A stretch of 64,000 nucleotides of DNA from JBOCEF01 sp047610385 (GTDB lineage: Bacteria; Pseudomonadota; Alphaproteobacteria; Rhodobacterales; Rhodobacteraceae). Positions 49,087 to 58,149 of the stretch are shown here, in pieces (position 1 is the stretch's first letter; the number at the start of each line of letters is the position of its first letter). Under the pieces are notes generated by a model. The model searched no databases, was not told the DNA's origin, and saw only the letters and a list, made by a program, of their open reading frames with translations. Location of the stretch: positions 62,001 through 126,000 of the forward strand of contig JBLGAC010000003.1 of assembly GCA_047610385.1 (NCBI GenBank). Direction: 5' to 3'. Position numbers and translations under genes: made by a program.

Positions 49087-51164
49087 CCGCGCAGAATGGC
49101 GCGACGGACCGCCCCTGGCGCGTGCCGCTTGGCGCTGATGTGCCTGAGGGGCAACCGGAGACGCCAGCCGCCACGCCAGCGCCCACGCCAGCGCCCACGC
49201 CAACCCCCACCGCTGCGCCCCAACCTGCCCCTGAACCAACCCCTGCGCCCACCGATGCGTTCGACCCGGACGCGCTGACCCGGGATGCGCCTGAACCCTT
49301 GCCCGATGACGCCCCTTTGGCGGGTGGCGATAAGGCCCACGCTGCGGGGGTGATCCGTGCCTCCGGCGCCCGACTGACTGAGGTGATTGACCAGCGGGCC
49401 CGCGGGCTTGACCCCAATGCCGAAGCGGCCCAACGCCGCGCTGAGACCGCCGGGCGGCGCGACTCTGACCTGCGCCAGCGCGCCCGCTGGCGGCTGGGGC
49501 TTTTGTGCTTTGCGTTCATGCTGGCCTATGGCGCGGTGGCGGGCAAAATGGCCTTCATGGCCGCGTCGGAGCCGCGTGAACCCCGCGGCTGGGCGTCCTC
49601 AGCCGGGCCGGTCGAGGCGGTGCGCGGCGAAATCCACGATCGCAACGGGCGCCTGCTGGCGGCGAACCTGCCGGTGCATTCGCTGTATGCGCGCCCCGAT
49701 GAAATGATCGACCCGGTCGCCGCCGCCCAAGGGCTGGCCCGCATTTTCCCCGACGAGAATGAAAAGGCCCTGCTGCGCCAGTTCACCGACGGGCGCAAAT
49801 TCATGTGGGTGCGGCGCACGATCACCCCGTCCCAGCGGCTCGAAGTGCACAATCTGGGGGAACCGGGCCTGCGCTTTGGCCCCCGTGACGCGCGGATCTA
49901 TCCCAAGGGGCGGCTCGCGGCCCATATTCTGGGCGGTGCCGCCTATGGCGAGGAGGGTGAGCTGGCCGCCGAAATCGTCGGCGTCGCGGGGTTGGAGCAT
50001 TGGTTCGACGCCCGTCTGCGCGACCCGGCGCTGGCCGCAGCGCCGCTGCGCCTGTCGATCGACCAGCGCGCGCAGGCCGCCTTTGCCGAAGTGCTGGCAG
50101 GCGCGGTCGAGCAATATCACGCCAAGGGCGCCGCCGGGGTGCTGCTGGACGCAACCAATGGCGAGATCATTGCCATGGTCTCGCTGCCTGATTTTGACCC
50201 CAACGACCGCAACGCGTTTTTCCGGCAGGGCAGGGCTGAGGACAGCCCCCTGTTCAACCGCGCCGCCCAGGGCTTGTATGAGCTTGGGTCCACCTACAAG
50301 ATTTTCACCGCCGCCATGGTGATGGATGCCGGGATCGCGACGCCCGACACCATGATGGACACCCGTGGGCCGCTGGTTTCAGGCCGGTTCCGCATCCGGG
50401 ATGGCCACCGTATGGATCCCGAAATGTCGCTGCGCGATATTATGATCCAAAGCTCCAATGTCGGCACGGCGCGCTTTGCGATGATTGCCGGAGCGCGGCG
50501 CCAGCGCGACTTTCTCGAAACGCTTGGCCTGCTGGTCCCCGCGCCGGTTGAACTGCCGGAGGCCGCGGGCGCAACCCCGCTGCTGCCCGACAAATGGCGC
50601 GACATCTCAACGATGACCATCAGCTTCGGGCACGGGATCTCCGGGTCTCCGCTGCATCTGGCGGCGGCGTATGCGGCGATGGTCAATGGCGGGCTGAAGG
50701 TGAACCCGACGCTGCTGGTGGACGCGCAGCCGCCGGGCGAAGACGCGCGGGTGATCTCAGCGCTCACGTCCTCACGCATTCGCGACATGATGCGGGCGGT
50801 GGTCACCAGCGGCACAGGGCGCAACGCGGAGGCCGCGGGATATTTCCTTGGCGGCAAGACCGGATCGGCGGAAAAGCCGCGCCGCGATGGCAAAGGCTAT
50901 GACCGCACCAAGATCGTGGCGACCTTTGCCGGGGCCTTCCCGATCCACGACCCCAAATACGTCATCGTGGTCACGTTGGACGAAGCCGAAGACCGCACCG
51001 GAACCCAAACCCGCCGGACCGCCGGTTGGACCGCCGCGCCGACCACCCGCGCGGTGATCACCCGCATCGCGCCGCTGCTGGGGATGCGCCCCGCGCCCGA
51101 AGCGGTCGCGCAGGCGCCCGGCCCCGGTGCGCAGCGGGTGGCGCAGGGCGCCGGGGCGCTGTAA
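49083..51164 (+). CDS. ftsI: FtsI, septal peptidoglycan transpeptidase (PBP3-type)
   Basis: Cross-links septal murein as partner of FtsW. It is 693 aa. Residues 1-135 are a cytoplasmic extension with Pro-Thr-Ala repeats (ATPAPTPAPTPTPTAAP, encoded by 12-bp repeats near 49161-49225). A transmembrane segment (about 139-160) precedes the PBP dimerisation domain (GEIHDRNGRLLAANLP) and the transpeptidase domain: STYK (Ser about residue 403), SSN (about 457) and KTGS (about 594). The family usually has a 20-40 residue cytoplasmic tail, so the extension is unusually long; a later start would lie within it. Stop codon 59 bases before murE. Confidence 0.96.
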   Translation: MTAQNGATDRPWRVPLGADVPEGQPETPAATPAPTPAPTPTPTAAPQPAPEPTPAPTDAFDPDALTRDAPEPLPDDAPLAGGDKAHAAGVIRASGARLTEVIDQRARGLDPNAEAAQRRAETAGRRDSDLRQRARWRLGLLCFAFMLAYGAVAGKMAFMAASEPREPRGWASSAGPVEAVRGEIHDRNGRLLAANLPVHSLYARPDEMIDPVAAAQGLARIFPDENEKALLRQFTDGRKFMWVRRTITPSQRLEVHNLGEPGLRFGPRDARIYPKGRLAAHILGGAAYGEEGELAAEIVGVAGLEHWFDARLRDPALAAAPLRLSIDQRAQAAFAEVLAGAVEQYHAKGAAGVLLDATNGEIIAMVSLPDFDPNDRNAFFRQGRAEDSPLFNRAAQGLYELGSTYKIFTAAMVMDAGIATPDTMMDTRGPLVSGRFRIRDGHRMDPEMSLRDIMIQSSNVGTARFAMIAGARRQRDFLETLGLLVPAPVELPEAAGATPLLPDKWRDISTMTISFGHGISGSPLHLAAAYAAMVNGGLKVNPTLLVDAQPPGEDARVISALTSSRIRDMMRAVVTSGTGRNAEAAGYFLGGKTGSAEKPRRDGKGYDRTKIVATFAGAFPIHDPKYVIVVTLDEAEDRTGTQTRRTAGWTAAPTTRAVITRIAPLLGMRPAPEAVAQAPGPGAQRVAQGAGAL

Positions 51165-51223
51165 GCGAGATATGCAGCGCCGCGGCGGCGCCCAACCGAA
51201 TGCCTGAGCCAGGAGCCGCGCCC

Positions 51224-52762
51224 ATGACCCGACCCCCATTCGCACCAGACCACACCCCCGGTGCCCGCACGCTGGGCGCTTTGGGGTTCCCAGCCGCGGC
51301 TCTGCATGGGTCCGCGCGCGCCGATGCCGTCGTGTCGGCGCTGAGCGTCGACAGCCGCAACGTCGCGCCCGGCACGGTGTTCTTTGGCCTGATGGGCGTG
51401 CGCGCCGACGGCGCCGAATTCGCGCCATTCGCCTTGCGCCAGAAAGCGGCGGCAGTGGTGCTGAGCCCCGCTGGCGCCGCCACCTTGCGCGCCCTGTGGG
51501 ACCGCGCGCCTGCATTTGATGATCTGCCGCTGGTGATCGTGGACGACCCGCGCCGCGCGCTGGCCCATGCCGCCGCCGCGTTCTATGGCGCGCAGCCCGC
51601 GGTGATGGCCGCGGTGACGGGAACCAACGGCAAAACATCTGTGGCCAGTTTTCTGCGCCAGATCTGGGCGCATCTGGGCCGCCGGGCGGTTAATTTCGGC
51701 ACCACCGGCGTCGAAGGCGCCGTGGAGGCCCCCCTGTCGCACACCACGCCCGAACCGATCACGCTGCACGCGCTGCTGGCCGATCTGGCAGGGCAGGGCG
51801 TGACCCATGCGGCGATGGAGGCGTCGTCCCACGGCCTTGCGCAATCGCGGCTGGACGGGGTTTCCCTGCGCGCCGGTGGGCTGACCAACATCACCCGCGA
51901 CCACATGGATTATCACCCGAACCACCAAGATTATGTCGCCGCCAAGCTGGGGCTGTTCGGGCGGGTGCTGCCAGCGGGCGCGGCGGCCGCGCTGAACGCC
52001 GATGACCCAGTGTGGGACCAGGCGCGCGATCGTTGCGCGTCGCGCGCGATCCGCGTGATTGGCGTGGGCCAAAGCGATCAGGCCGCTTTGCGCCTGTTGG
52101 GGGCTGATTATCACGGCGATGGCCAGACAATCCGCTTTGCGTGGGAGGGCAGCGAGCACCGCGCCGATCTGGCGTTGATGGGCGGGTTTCAGGCGATGAA
52201 CGCCCTGTGCGCCGCCGCCTTGGCCATTGGCTGCGGAGAAGACGCGCGCGACGTCTTTGCCGCGCTGCCCGCTTTGGTCGGCGTGAAAGGCCGGATGGAG
52301 CTGGCCGCCACCCGCACCAACGGCGCGCGCGCCTTTGTGGATTACGCCCACACCCCCGACGGGCTGCGCGCGGCGATTGAGGCGCTGAGGCTTCACACCG
52401 CAGGCCGCGTCGTGGTGGTGTTCGGCGCGGGCGGCGACCGCGATCCGGGCAAGCGCCCGTTGATGGGCCAAGCAGCGGCCAAGGCCGACATCGCGGTGGT
52501 CACCGACGACAACCCGCGATCGGAAAACCCCACTGCGATCCGCGCCGCAATCCTGCCCGGTTGCCCCGAGGCCCATGATATCGGGGACCGGGCCGCGGCG
52601 ATCCTGACGGCCATGGACATGCTTGGGCCCCAAGATAACCTTTTGATCGCCGGAAAGGGCCATGAGACGGGCCAGATCGTCGGCGATACCATCATTCCGT
52701 TCGACGACGCAGAACAGGCGCGCGCGGCCGCCGCAGCGCTTGACGGCATCGGATACGACTAG
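51224..52762 (+). CDS. murE: UDP-MurNAc-tripeptide synthetase (meso-DAP adding)
   Basis: Adds meso-diaminopimelate to UDP-MurNAc-L-Ala-D-Glu. The 512-aa Mur ligase has the ATP loop VTGTNGKTSVASFLRQ (about residue 132), HTTPEPITLH, the conserved MEASSHGL and the DAP-specifying DNPRSENP (about 428). The DNPR motif says meso-DAP rather than lysine. The frame is open to 51026, but the ATG at 51224 follows AGGAGCC and starts the family-typical sequence. It is followed by murF about 115 bases away. Confidence 0.96.
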   Translation: MTRPPFAPDHTPGARTLGALGFPAAALHGSARADAVVSALSVDSRNVAPGTVFFGLMGVRADGAEFAPFALRQKAAAVVLSPAGAATLRALWDRAPAFDDLPLVIVDDPRRALAHAAAAFYGAQPAVMAAVTGTNGKTSVASFLRQIWAHLGRRAVNFGTTGVEGAVEAPLSHTTPEPITLHALLADLAGQGVTHAAMEASSHGLAQSRLDGVSLRAGGLTNITRDHMDYHPNHQDYVAAKLGLFGRVLPAGAAAALNADDPVWDQARDRCASRAIRVIGVGQSDQAALRLLGADYHGDGQTIRFAWEGSEHRADLALMGGFQAMNALCAAALAIGCGEDARDVFAALPALVGVKGRMELAATRTNGARAFVDYAHTPDGLRAAIEALRLHTAGRVVVVFGAGGDRDPGKRPLMGQAAAKADIAVVTDDNPRSENPTAIRAAILPGCPEAHDIGDRAAAILTAMDMLGPQDNLLIAGKGHETGQIVGDTIIPFDDAEQARAAAAALDGIGYD

Positions 52763-52878
52763 ACCTCGACCTGGCCGCTGCCTTGCCGACCTGCGCGCAC
52801 TTTGCCGCCGCCGCCCGCCGCCCCAACCGACCACCGCCCGAGGCCCTTTGCCCGAGGCCAGAGAGAGAGACCAAGCCG

Positions 52879-54363
52879 TTGCAGATCGACCCGCTCTGGA
52901 CCTCCGAAGAAGCCGCTGCTGCCACCCATGGCCGGGTCACGCGCAGGTGGATCGCGCTTGGGGTGTCGATCGACAGCCGGGACGTCAGGCCCGGCGATCT
53001 GTTCGTGGCGCTGAAGGACCAGCGCGACGGCCATGAATTCGTGGCGAGCGCGCTGGAAAACGGTGCCACCGCCGCGCTGGTGTCTTACATCCCCGAAGGG
53101 GTCGCGCCCGATGCACCCTTGCTGGTGGTGCCTGACGTGCTGGAGGCGCTGTGCGCGCTGGCCGCTGCTGCGCGCGCGCGCAGTTTTGCCAAGGTGGTTG
53201 CGGTCACCGGGTCGGTGGGCAAGACCGGCGTCAAGGAAATGCTGCGCACCTGTTTCGGGGCCCAAGGCGCGGTGCATGCCGCCGAAAAAAGCTTCAACAA
53301 CCATTGGGGCGTGCCGCTGACCCTAGCGCGCATGCCCCGCGACGTCGATTTCGCGGTGATCGAGATTGGCATGAACCATCCCGGCGAAATCCGCCCGCTG
53401 GTGAAGCTGGCGCGCCCGCACGCGGCGATCATCACCACGGTCGCCGCGGTCCATATGGCGCATTTCAAGGATGAGGCCGAGATCGCCTTTGCCAAGGCCG
53501 AGATCTTTGAGGGGTTGATGCCCGGCGGCGTCGTAATTTTGCCTCGTGACAACCTGCATTTTGACCGGCTTGCCCGGCGTGCGCGGCGTTGTGGGGCGGC
53601 GCATATCCTCAGGTTTGGCGCCACGGCGCGCAGCCATGGGCGGTTGCTGCAGGCCTCAGTCGGGCCGTGGGGCACGATGGTCACCGCGCGGCTGATGGGG
53701 CGGCGTGTGCTGTACAAGATCGCGGCGCCGGGGCGGCATCTGGCGATGAATTCGCTGGCTGCGCTGCTGGCGGTCGGGGCGGTGGGCGGCGACATTGCCC
53801 GTGCAGCCATCGCGCTGGGCACCTGGACGGCGCCTGACGGGCGCGGCGCGCGCTGGTCGATCACCCTGCAGCCCCATTTTGCGGGCGGCAGCCCGGACCC
53901 CGATATCGACGGCGCGATCGAACTGATCGACGAAAGCTACAACGCCAACCCGGTGTCGATGGGCGCGGCTTTCGACGTGCTGGCGGCGTCGGATCCGGTG
54001 GACAGGGTCGGGCGCGTGCGCCGCGGGCGCCGGATCGCGATTTTGGGTGACATGCTGGAACTGGGGCCGCTCGAAACCGCGCTGCATGCGGGGCTGGCCG
54101 ATCACCCGGCGATGGCGGCGTTTGATCAGGTCCATTGCGTGGGCCCGCGGATGAAGGCGCTGTACGACGCGTTGCCGCCTGAGCGTAGGGGCAAATGGCG
54201 TAAGACGTCAGACAAGCTGGCTGCTGAGCTGCATCGCCTCCTTGACGCGGGCGACGTGGTCATGGTCAAGGGCTCGCTCGGCGCGCGGATGTCGCGCGTC
54301 GTGGATGGAATTAAACGGCTTGGGGCCGCGCGCCCCGCCGATGCCGCGGATGAGGCGATCTGA
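52879..54363 (+). CDS. murF: UDP-MurNAc-pentapeptide ligase
   Basis: Adds D-Ala-D-Ala to the tripeptide precursor. The 494-aa protein has the ATP loop VTGSVGKTGVKEML (about residue 110), EIGMNHPGEI, and IDESYNANPVSMGAA. The start is taken as TTG at 52879 (reading MQIDPLWTSEEAAAATHG), because a GAGAGAGAG sequence lies 8-16 bases before it and this is the usual N-terminus; an upstream ATG (52783) would add 32 Pro-rich residues without similarity. The stop codon overlaps the mraY start by one base. Confidence 0.94.
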   Translation: MQIDPLWTSEEAAAATHGRVTRRWIALGVSIDSRDVRPGDLFVALKDQRDGHEFVASALENGATAALVSYIPEGVAPDAPLLVVPDVLEALCALAAAARARSFAKVVAVTGSVGKTGVKEMLRTCFGAQGAVHAAEKSFNNHWGVPLTLARMPRDVDFAVIEIGMNHPGEIRPLVKLARPHAAIITTVAAVHMAHFKDEAEIAFAKAEIFEGLMPGGVVILPRDNLHFDRLARRARRCGAAHILRFGATARSHGRLLQASVGPWGTMVTARLMGRRVLYKIAAPGRHLAMNSLAALLAVGAVGGDIARAAIALGTWTAPDGRGARWSITLQPHFAGGSPDPDIDGAIELIDESYNANPVSMGAAFDVLAASDPVDRVGRVRRGRRIAILGDMLELGPLETALHAGLADHPAMAAFDQVHCVGPRMKALYDALPPERRGKWRKTSDKLAAELHRLLDAGDVVMVKGSLGARMSRVVDGIKRLGAARPADAADEAI

Positions 54364-55451
54364 TGCTCTATCACCTGTTCACACCGCTTTCGGATGGCGG
54401 CGATATGTTCAACCTGTTCCGCTACATCACCTTCCGGGCCGGAGGGGCATTCATCACGTCGCTGCTGTTCGCGTTCATCTTCGGGCGCCCGATCATCAAC
54501 CGCCTGCGCAAGATGCAAAAGCGCGGCCAGCCGATCCGCAATGATGGGCCAGAGCGGCACATCATCGAAAAGGCCGGCACGCCGACCATGGGCGGGGTGA
54601 TGATCCTTGGGGGGCTGATATTCTCAACGCTGATGTGGTCGCGGCTTGATGTCGGGTATGTCTGGATCGTGGTGCTGGTGACGCTGGGCTTTGGCGCAAT
54701 CGGCTTTGCCGACGACTATTTAAAGGTCGCCCGGTTCAACACCAAGGGCGTGTCCGGGCGCGTGCGGCTGGGCCTTGGCTTTGTGATTTCCGCAGGCGCC
54801 GCGGTCTGGGCGGCGTATCTGCAGCCCGACGCGCTGTCGTGGCAGCTGGCGTTGCCGGTGTTCAAGGACACGCTGGTCAACCTCAGCCTGTTCTACGTGC
54901 CTTTTGTGATGATCGTGATTGTTGGCGCCGCGAACGCGGTGAACCTGACCGACGGACTGGACGGGCTGGCGATCATGCCGGTGATGATCGCGGCGGGGTC
55001 TTTCGGGATCATCGCCTATGTGGTCGGGCGTACTGATTTTACCGATTACCTTGGCCTGCACTATGTGCCGGGGACGGGCGAGATTGCGATTTTCTGCTCA
55101 GCTTTGATCGGCGCGGGGCTGGGGTTCCTGTGGTACAACGCGCCGCCGGCCATGGTGTTCATGGGCGACACCGGATCGCTGGCGCTGGGCGGCGCGCTGG
55201 GGGCCATCGCGGTGGCCACCAAGCATGAAATCGTGCTGGCGATCATCGGCGGGCTGTTTGTGGTTGAGGCCCTGTCGGTCATCATCCAGGTGCTGTATTT
55301 CAAGGCGACGGGCAAGCGGGTGTTCCTGATGGCCCCGATCCACCATCACTTCGAAAAGCTGGGCTGGGCGGAGCCGACCATTGTCATTCGTTTCTGGATC
55401 ATCGCAATGATCCTGGCGATTGTCGGTCTTGCGACGTTGAAGCTGCGATAA
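54363..55451 (+). CDS. mraY: Phospho-MurNAc-pentapeptide transferase
   Basis: Makes lipid I at the inner membrane by moving phospho-MurNAc-pentapeptide onto undecaprenyl phosphate. The 362-aa, ten-helix protein has the family motifs KAGTPTMGG, FADDYLKV (two catalytic Asp), NLTDGLDGLA, and MGDTGSLALGG, ending with the cytosolic APIHHHFEKLGW. The conserved residues are intact. Start overlaps the murF stop; murD follows 19 bases after. Confidence 0.97.
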   Translation: MLYHLFTPLSDGGDMFNLFRYITFRAGGAFITSLLFAFIFGRPIINRLRKMQKRGQPIRNDGPERHIIEKAGTPTMGGVMILGGLIFSTLMWSRLDVGYVWIVVLVTLGFGAIGFADDYLKVARFNTKGVSGRVRLGLGFVISAGAAVWAAYLQPDALSWQLALPVFKDTLVNLSLFYVPFVMIVIVGAANAVNLTDGLDGLAIMPVMIAAGSFGIIAYVVGRTDFTDYLGLHYVPGTGEIAIFCSALIGAGLGFLWYNAPPAMVFMGDTGSLALGGALGAIAVATKHEIVLAIIGGLFVVEALSVIIQVLYFKATGKRVFLMAPIHHHFEKLGWAEPTIVIRFWIIAMILAIVGLATLKLR

Positions 55452-55470
55452 CCCGAAAGGTATCCGCACC

Positions 55471-56889
55471 ATGGTGCAACTGCCCTCAGTCGATGGTGTG
55501 ACGGTCGGGGTGCTCGGTCTCGGGCGCTCAGGCCTCGCGGTGGCGCGCGTGCTCGGGGATGCGGGCGCGCGGGTCGTGGTCTGGGACGATGATGCGGCCG
55601 CGCGCGCGGGCGCTGAGGGTCTGGGCCTGACGCTGGCCGATCTGGGGCGTGACCGCGCGTGGCAGGGCGATGACGCCCCCAAACGCCTGATCATGTCGCC
55701 GGGCATCCCGCATCTTTACCCCGCGCCCCATCCCGCGGTGCAGCTGGCCTGGGCGGCGGGCGCAATTGTGGACAATGATGTGGGCCTGTTCTTTGAGGCC
55801 TGGGCCGAGGAAGACAGCGAGCCCTATGATGAGCCGCCGCGCGTCATCTGCGTGACCGGGTCCAACGGCAAAAGCACCACCACCGCGCTGATCGCCCACA
55901 TCCTGAACCATGTCGGGCGCCATGCGCAGACGGGCGGCAACATTGGCCGCGCGGTGTTCGACCTTGAAGAACCCGACGAAGGCGGCGTCGTGGTGCTGGA
56001 GCTTTCGTCGTACCAGACCGAACTGGCGCGCAGGTTGGCGCCTGACATCGCGGTGTTCCTGAACCTGTCGGACGACCATCTGGACCGGCATGCCGGGCGC
56101 GGCGGGTATTTCGCCGCCAAGGCGCGGCTGTTCACCCATGGTGCGCCCGATGTTTCCGTGATCGGCACTGATCAGGACGAGGGACGGTTCCTCGCCGACC
56201 GGCTTGAAGGGCAGGGCGGGCGGATCATCCGGGTTTCAACCGGGCGCAAACCTTCGGGGCTGGGCTGGGAGATCAGCGCCCGCAAAGGGTTCCTGTCAGA
56301 GACGCGGCACGCCAAGCAGGCCGCCTCGGTGGATCTGCGCGGCGCGCTTGGGCTGCAAGGCGCGCACAATTGGCAAAACGCCTGCGCGGCATGGGCGGTG
56401 TGCCGCACCATGGGTCTTGCGCCCAAGGTGATCGAAGCGGCGCTGATGACCTTTCCCGGCCTGCCCCACCGGGCGGAGCGGGTGGGTGAGGCCAATGGCG
56501 TGGTGTTTGTGAATGACAGCAAGGCCACCAATGCGGACGCCGCCGAAAAGGCGCTGCTGATGTATGACGCGGTGCGCTGGATTGCGGGGGGCGTGCCCAA
56601 AGCTGGCGGGATTGACGCGCTTCGCCCGCTGTTCGGGCGCATCGCCAAGGCCTATCTGATCGGCGAGGCGGCGGATGCTTTCGCCGCCACATTGGGCGAC
56701 ATTCCCCATGAAATCTGCGGCGATCTGGCCACAGCCACCCGCCGCGCGGCCGAAGATGCCGTGGCCGGGGACGTGGTGCTGCTATCCCCTGCCTGCGCCA
56801 GTTTCGACCAGTTCAAAAGCTTTGAAGCCCGCGGCGATGCCTTTCGCGATCTGGCCCGCGGCCTGATCGGCGCGGTCGGGAAAGGGTGA
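55471..56889 (+). CDS. murD: UDP-MurNAc-L-Ala--D-Glu ligase
   Basis: Adds D-glutamate to UDP-MurNAc-L-Ala. The 472-aa Mur ligase has GLGRSGLAVARVL (UDP-binding domain), the ATP loop VTGSNGKSTTTALI (about residue 129), ELSSYQTEL, LNLSDDHLDRH and NDSKATNADA. All three domains are complete. The stop codon overlaps the ftsW GTG start (GTGA). Confidence 0.97.
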   Translation: MVQLPSVDGVTVGVLGLGRSGLAVARVLGDAGARVVVWDDDAAARAGAEGLGLTLADLGRDRAWQGDDAPKRLIMSPGIPHLYPAPHPAVQLAWAAGAIVDNDVGLFFEAWAEEDSEPYDEPPRVICVTGSNGKSTTTALIAHILNHVGRHAQTGGNIGRAVFDLEEPDEGGVVVLELSSYQTELARRLAPDIAVFLNLSDDHLDRHAGRGGYFAAKARLFTHGAPDVSVIGTDQDEGRFLADRLEGQGGRIIRVSTGRKPSGLGWEISARKGFLSETRHAKQAASVDLRGALGLQGAHNWQNACAAWAVCRTMGLAPKVIEAALMTFPGLPHRAERVGEANGVVFVNDSKATNADAAEKALLMYDAVRWIAGGVPKAGGIDALRPLFGRIAKAYLIGEAADAFAATLGDIPHEICGDLATATRRAAEDAVAGDVVLLSPACASFDQFKSFEARGDAFRDLARGLIGAVGKG

Positions 56890-58055
56890 CCGAGATGGGT
56901 TTCGACCCCGGCCGCGCAGATCCCGGCAATGCTGAGCCGGAGCTGACCCGCTGGTGGCGCACCGTCGACCGCTGGTTGATGGGCGCGGTGCTGCTGCTGG
57001 CGGTGCTGGGGCTGGTGCTGGGGCTGGCCGCCTCGCCGCCCCTGGCGCAAAAGAACGGGTTGTCGGAGTTCTATTACGTCATCCGCCAGACCATCTTCAC
57101 GGTGATGGGGCTGGGGATGATGTTTGCCGTGTCGCTGTGCAGTCCCAAAACCATCCGGCGCTGGGCGGTGGTGGGGTTCGCGGGCGGCGTGGTTGCGCTG
57201 TTGCTGCTGCCGGTGCTGGGCACCGATTTCGGCAAGGGCGCGGTCAGGTGGTATTCGCTGGGGTTCTTTTCGTTGCAGCCGTCGGAATTCGTGAAGCCGT
57301 GCTTTGTAGGGTTCTCGGCCTGGCTGATGGCGGGAAGTCTGGAGAAGAACGGTCCTCCGGGCAAGTTCCTGTCGTTCATGACCGCGGTGGGGGTGGCGCT
57401 GCTGTTGGCGCTGCAGCCCGATTTCGGGCAGGCGACGTTGGTGCTGGCGACGTGGGGGGTGATGTATTTCGTGGCCGGGGCCTCAGTGCCGCTGATCGCC
57501 GGGCTGGTTGGGGCGATCGGGGCGGCGGGGATGTTCGCGTATCAGTCGTCTGAGCATTTCGCCCGCCGCATTGATGGGTATCTGGCTGCTGAGGTCGATC
57601 CACGCACCCAGCTCGGCTATGCCGAGGACGCGATCCGCGAGGGCGGGTTTTTTGGCGTCGGCGTTGGCGAGGGGTCAGTGAAGAACACGCTGCCTGATGC
57701 CCATACCGATTTCATCATCGCCGTGGCGGCTGAGGAATACGGTCTGGTGCTGTGCCTGCTGGTGATCGGGCTGTTCCTGTTCCTGACCCTGCGTGCCCTG
57801 TGGCGCCTGACGGCGGAGCGCGACGCCTTCACCCGGCTGGCGGGCGCCGGATTGGCGGCGCTGTTCGGGTTGCAGGCCTTCGTGAACCTTGGCGTTGCGA
57901 TCCGGCTTTTGCCTGCCAAGGGGATGACGCTGCCGTTTATTTCTTATGGCGGGTCCTCGATGCTGGCGGCGGGGGTGGCGATGGGTGCGCTGCTGGCGCT
58001 GACCCGCAAGCGCCCGCAGACCGATGTGACAGACGCATTGGGATCGGGACGCTGA
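56886..58055 (+). CDS. ftsW: FtsW, lipid II polymerising glycosyltransferase (SEDS)
   Basis: SEDS-family septal peptidoglycan polymerase, partner of FtsI. The 389-aa protein has about ten membrane segments and the motifs KGAVRWYSLGFFSLQPSE, FVKPCFVGF, PDFGQAT, the loop around EAAEYGL-like VAAEEYGLVL, and LPFISYGGSS near the C-terminus. Start as GTG at 56886 overlapping murD; a methionine three codons later (56895) is the alternative. The position between murD and murG is typical. Confidence 0.96.
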   Translation: MTEMGFDPGRADPGNAEPELTRWWRTVDRWLMGAVLLLAVLGLVLGLAASPPLAQKNGLSEFYYVIRQTIFTVMGLGMMFAVSLCSPKTIRRWAVVGFAGGVVALLLLPVLGTDFGKGAVRWYSLGFFSLQPSEFVKPCFVGFSAWLMAGSLEKNGPPGKFLSFMTAVGVALLLALQPDFGQATLVLATWGVMYFVAGASVPLIAGLVGAIGAAGMFAYQSSEHFARRIDGYLAAEVDPRTQLGYAEDAIREGGFFGVGVGEGSVKNTLPDAHTDFIIAVAAEEYGLVLCLLVIGLFLFLTLRALWRLTAERDAFTRLAGAGLAALFGLQAFVNLGVAIRLLPAKGMTLPFISYGGSSMLAAGVAMGALLALTRKRPQTDVTDALGSGR

Positions 58056-58149
58056 GCCGCGCCCCCGCGCGCCGATCCGGCGTCGCTCCCCACCCGCCCA
58101 CCCTCGCGCCGCCGCACCGGCGCGCGGGGGCGCTTTGACCGGAGGCTTT

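Noticed and set aside
51026..51223. Extended murE start at 51026
   Set aside because: The segment overlaps the ftsI 3' end and is Arg/Ala-rich with no similarity; the ATG at 51224 has AGGAG.
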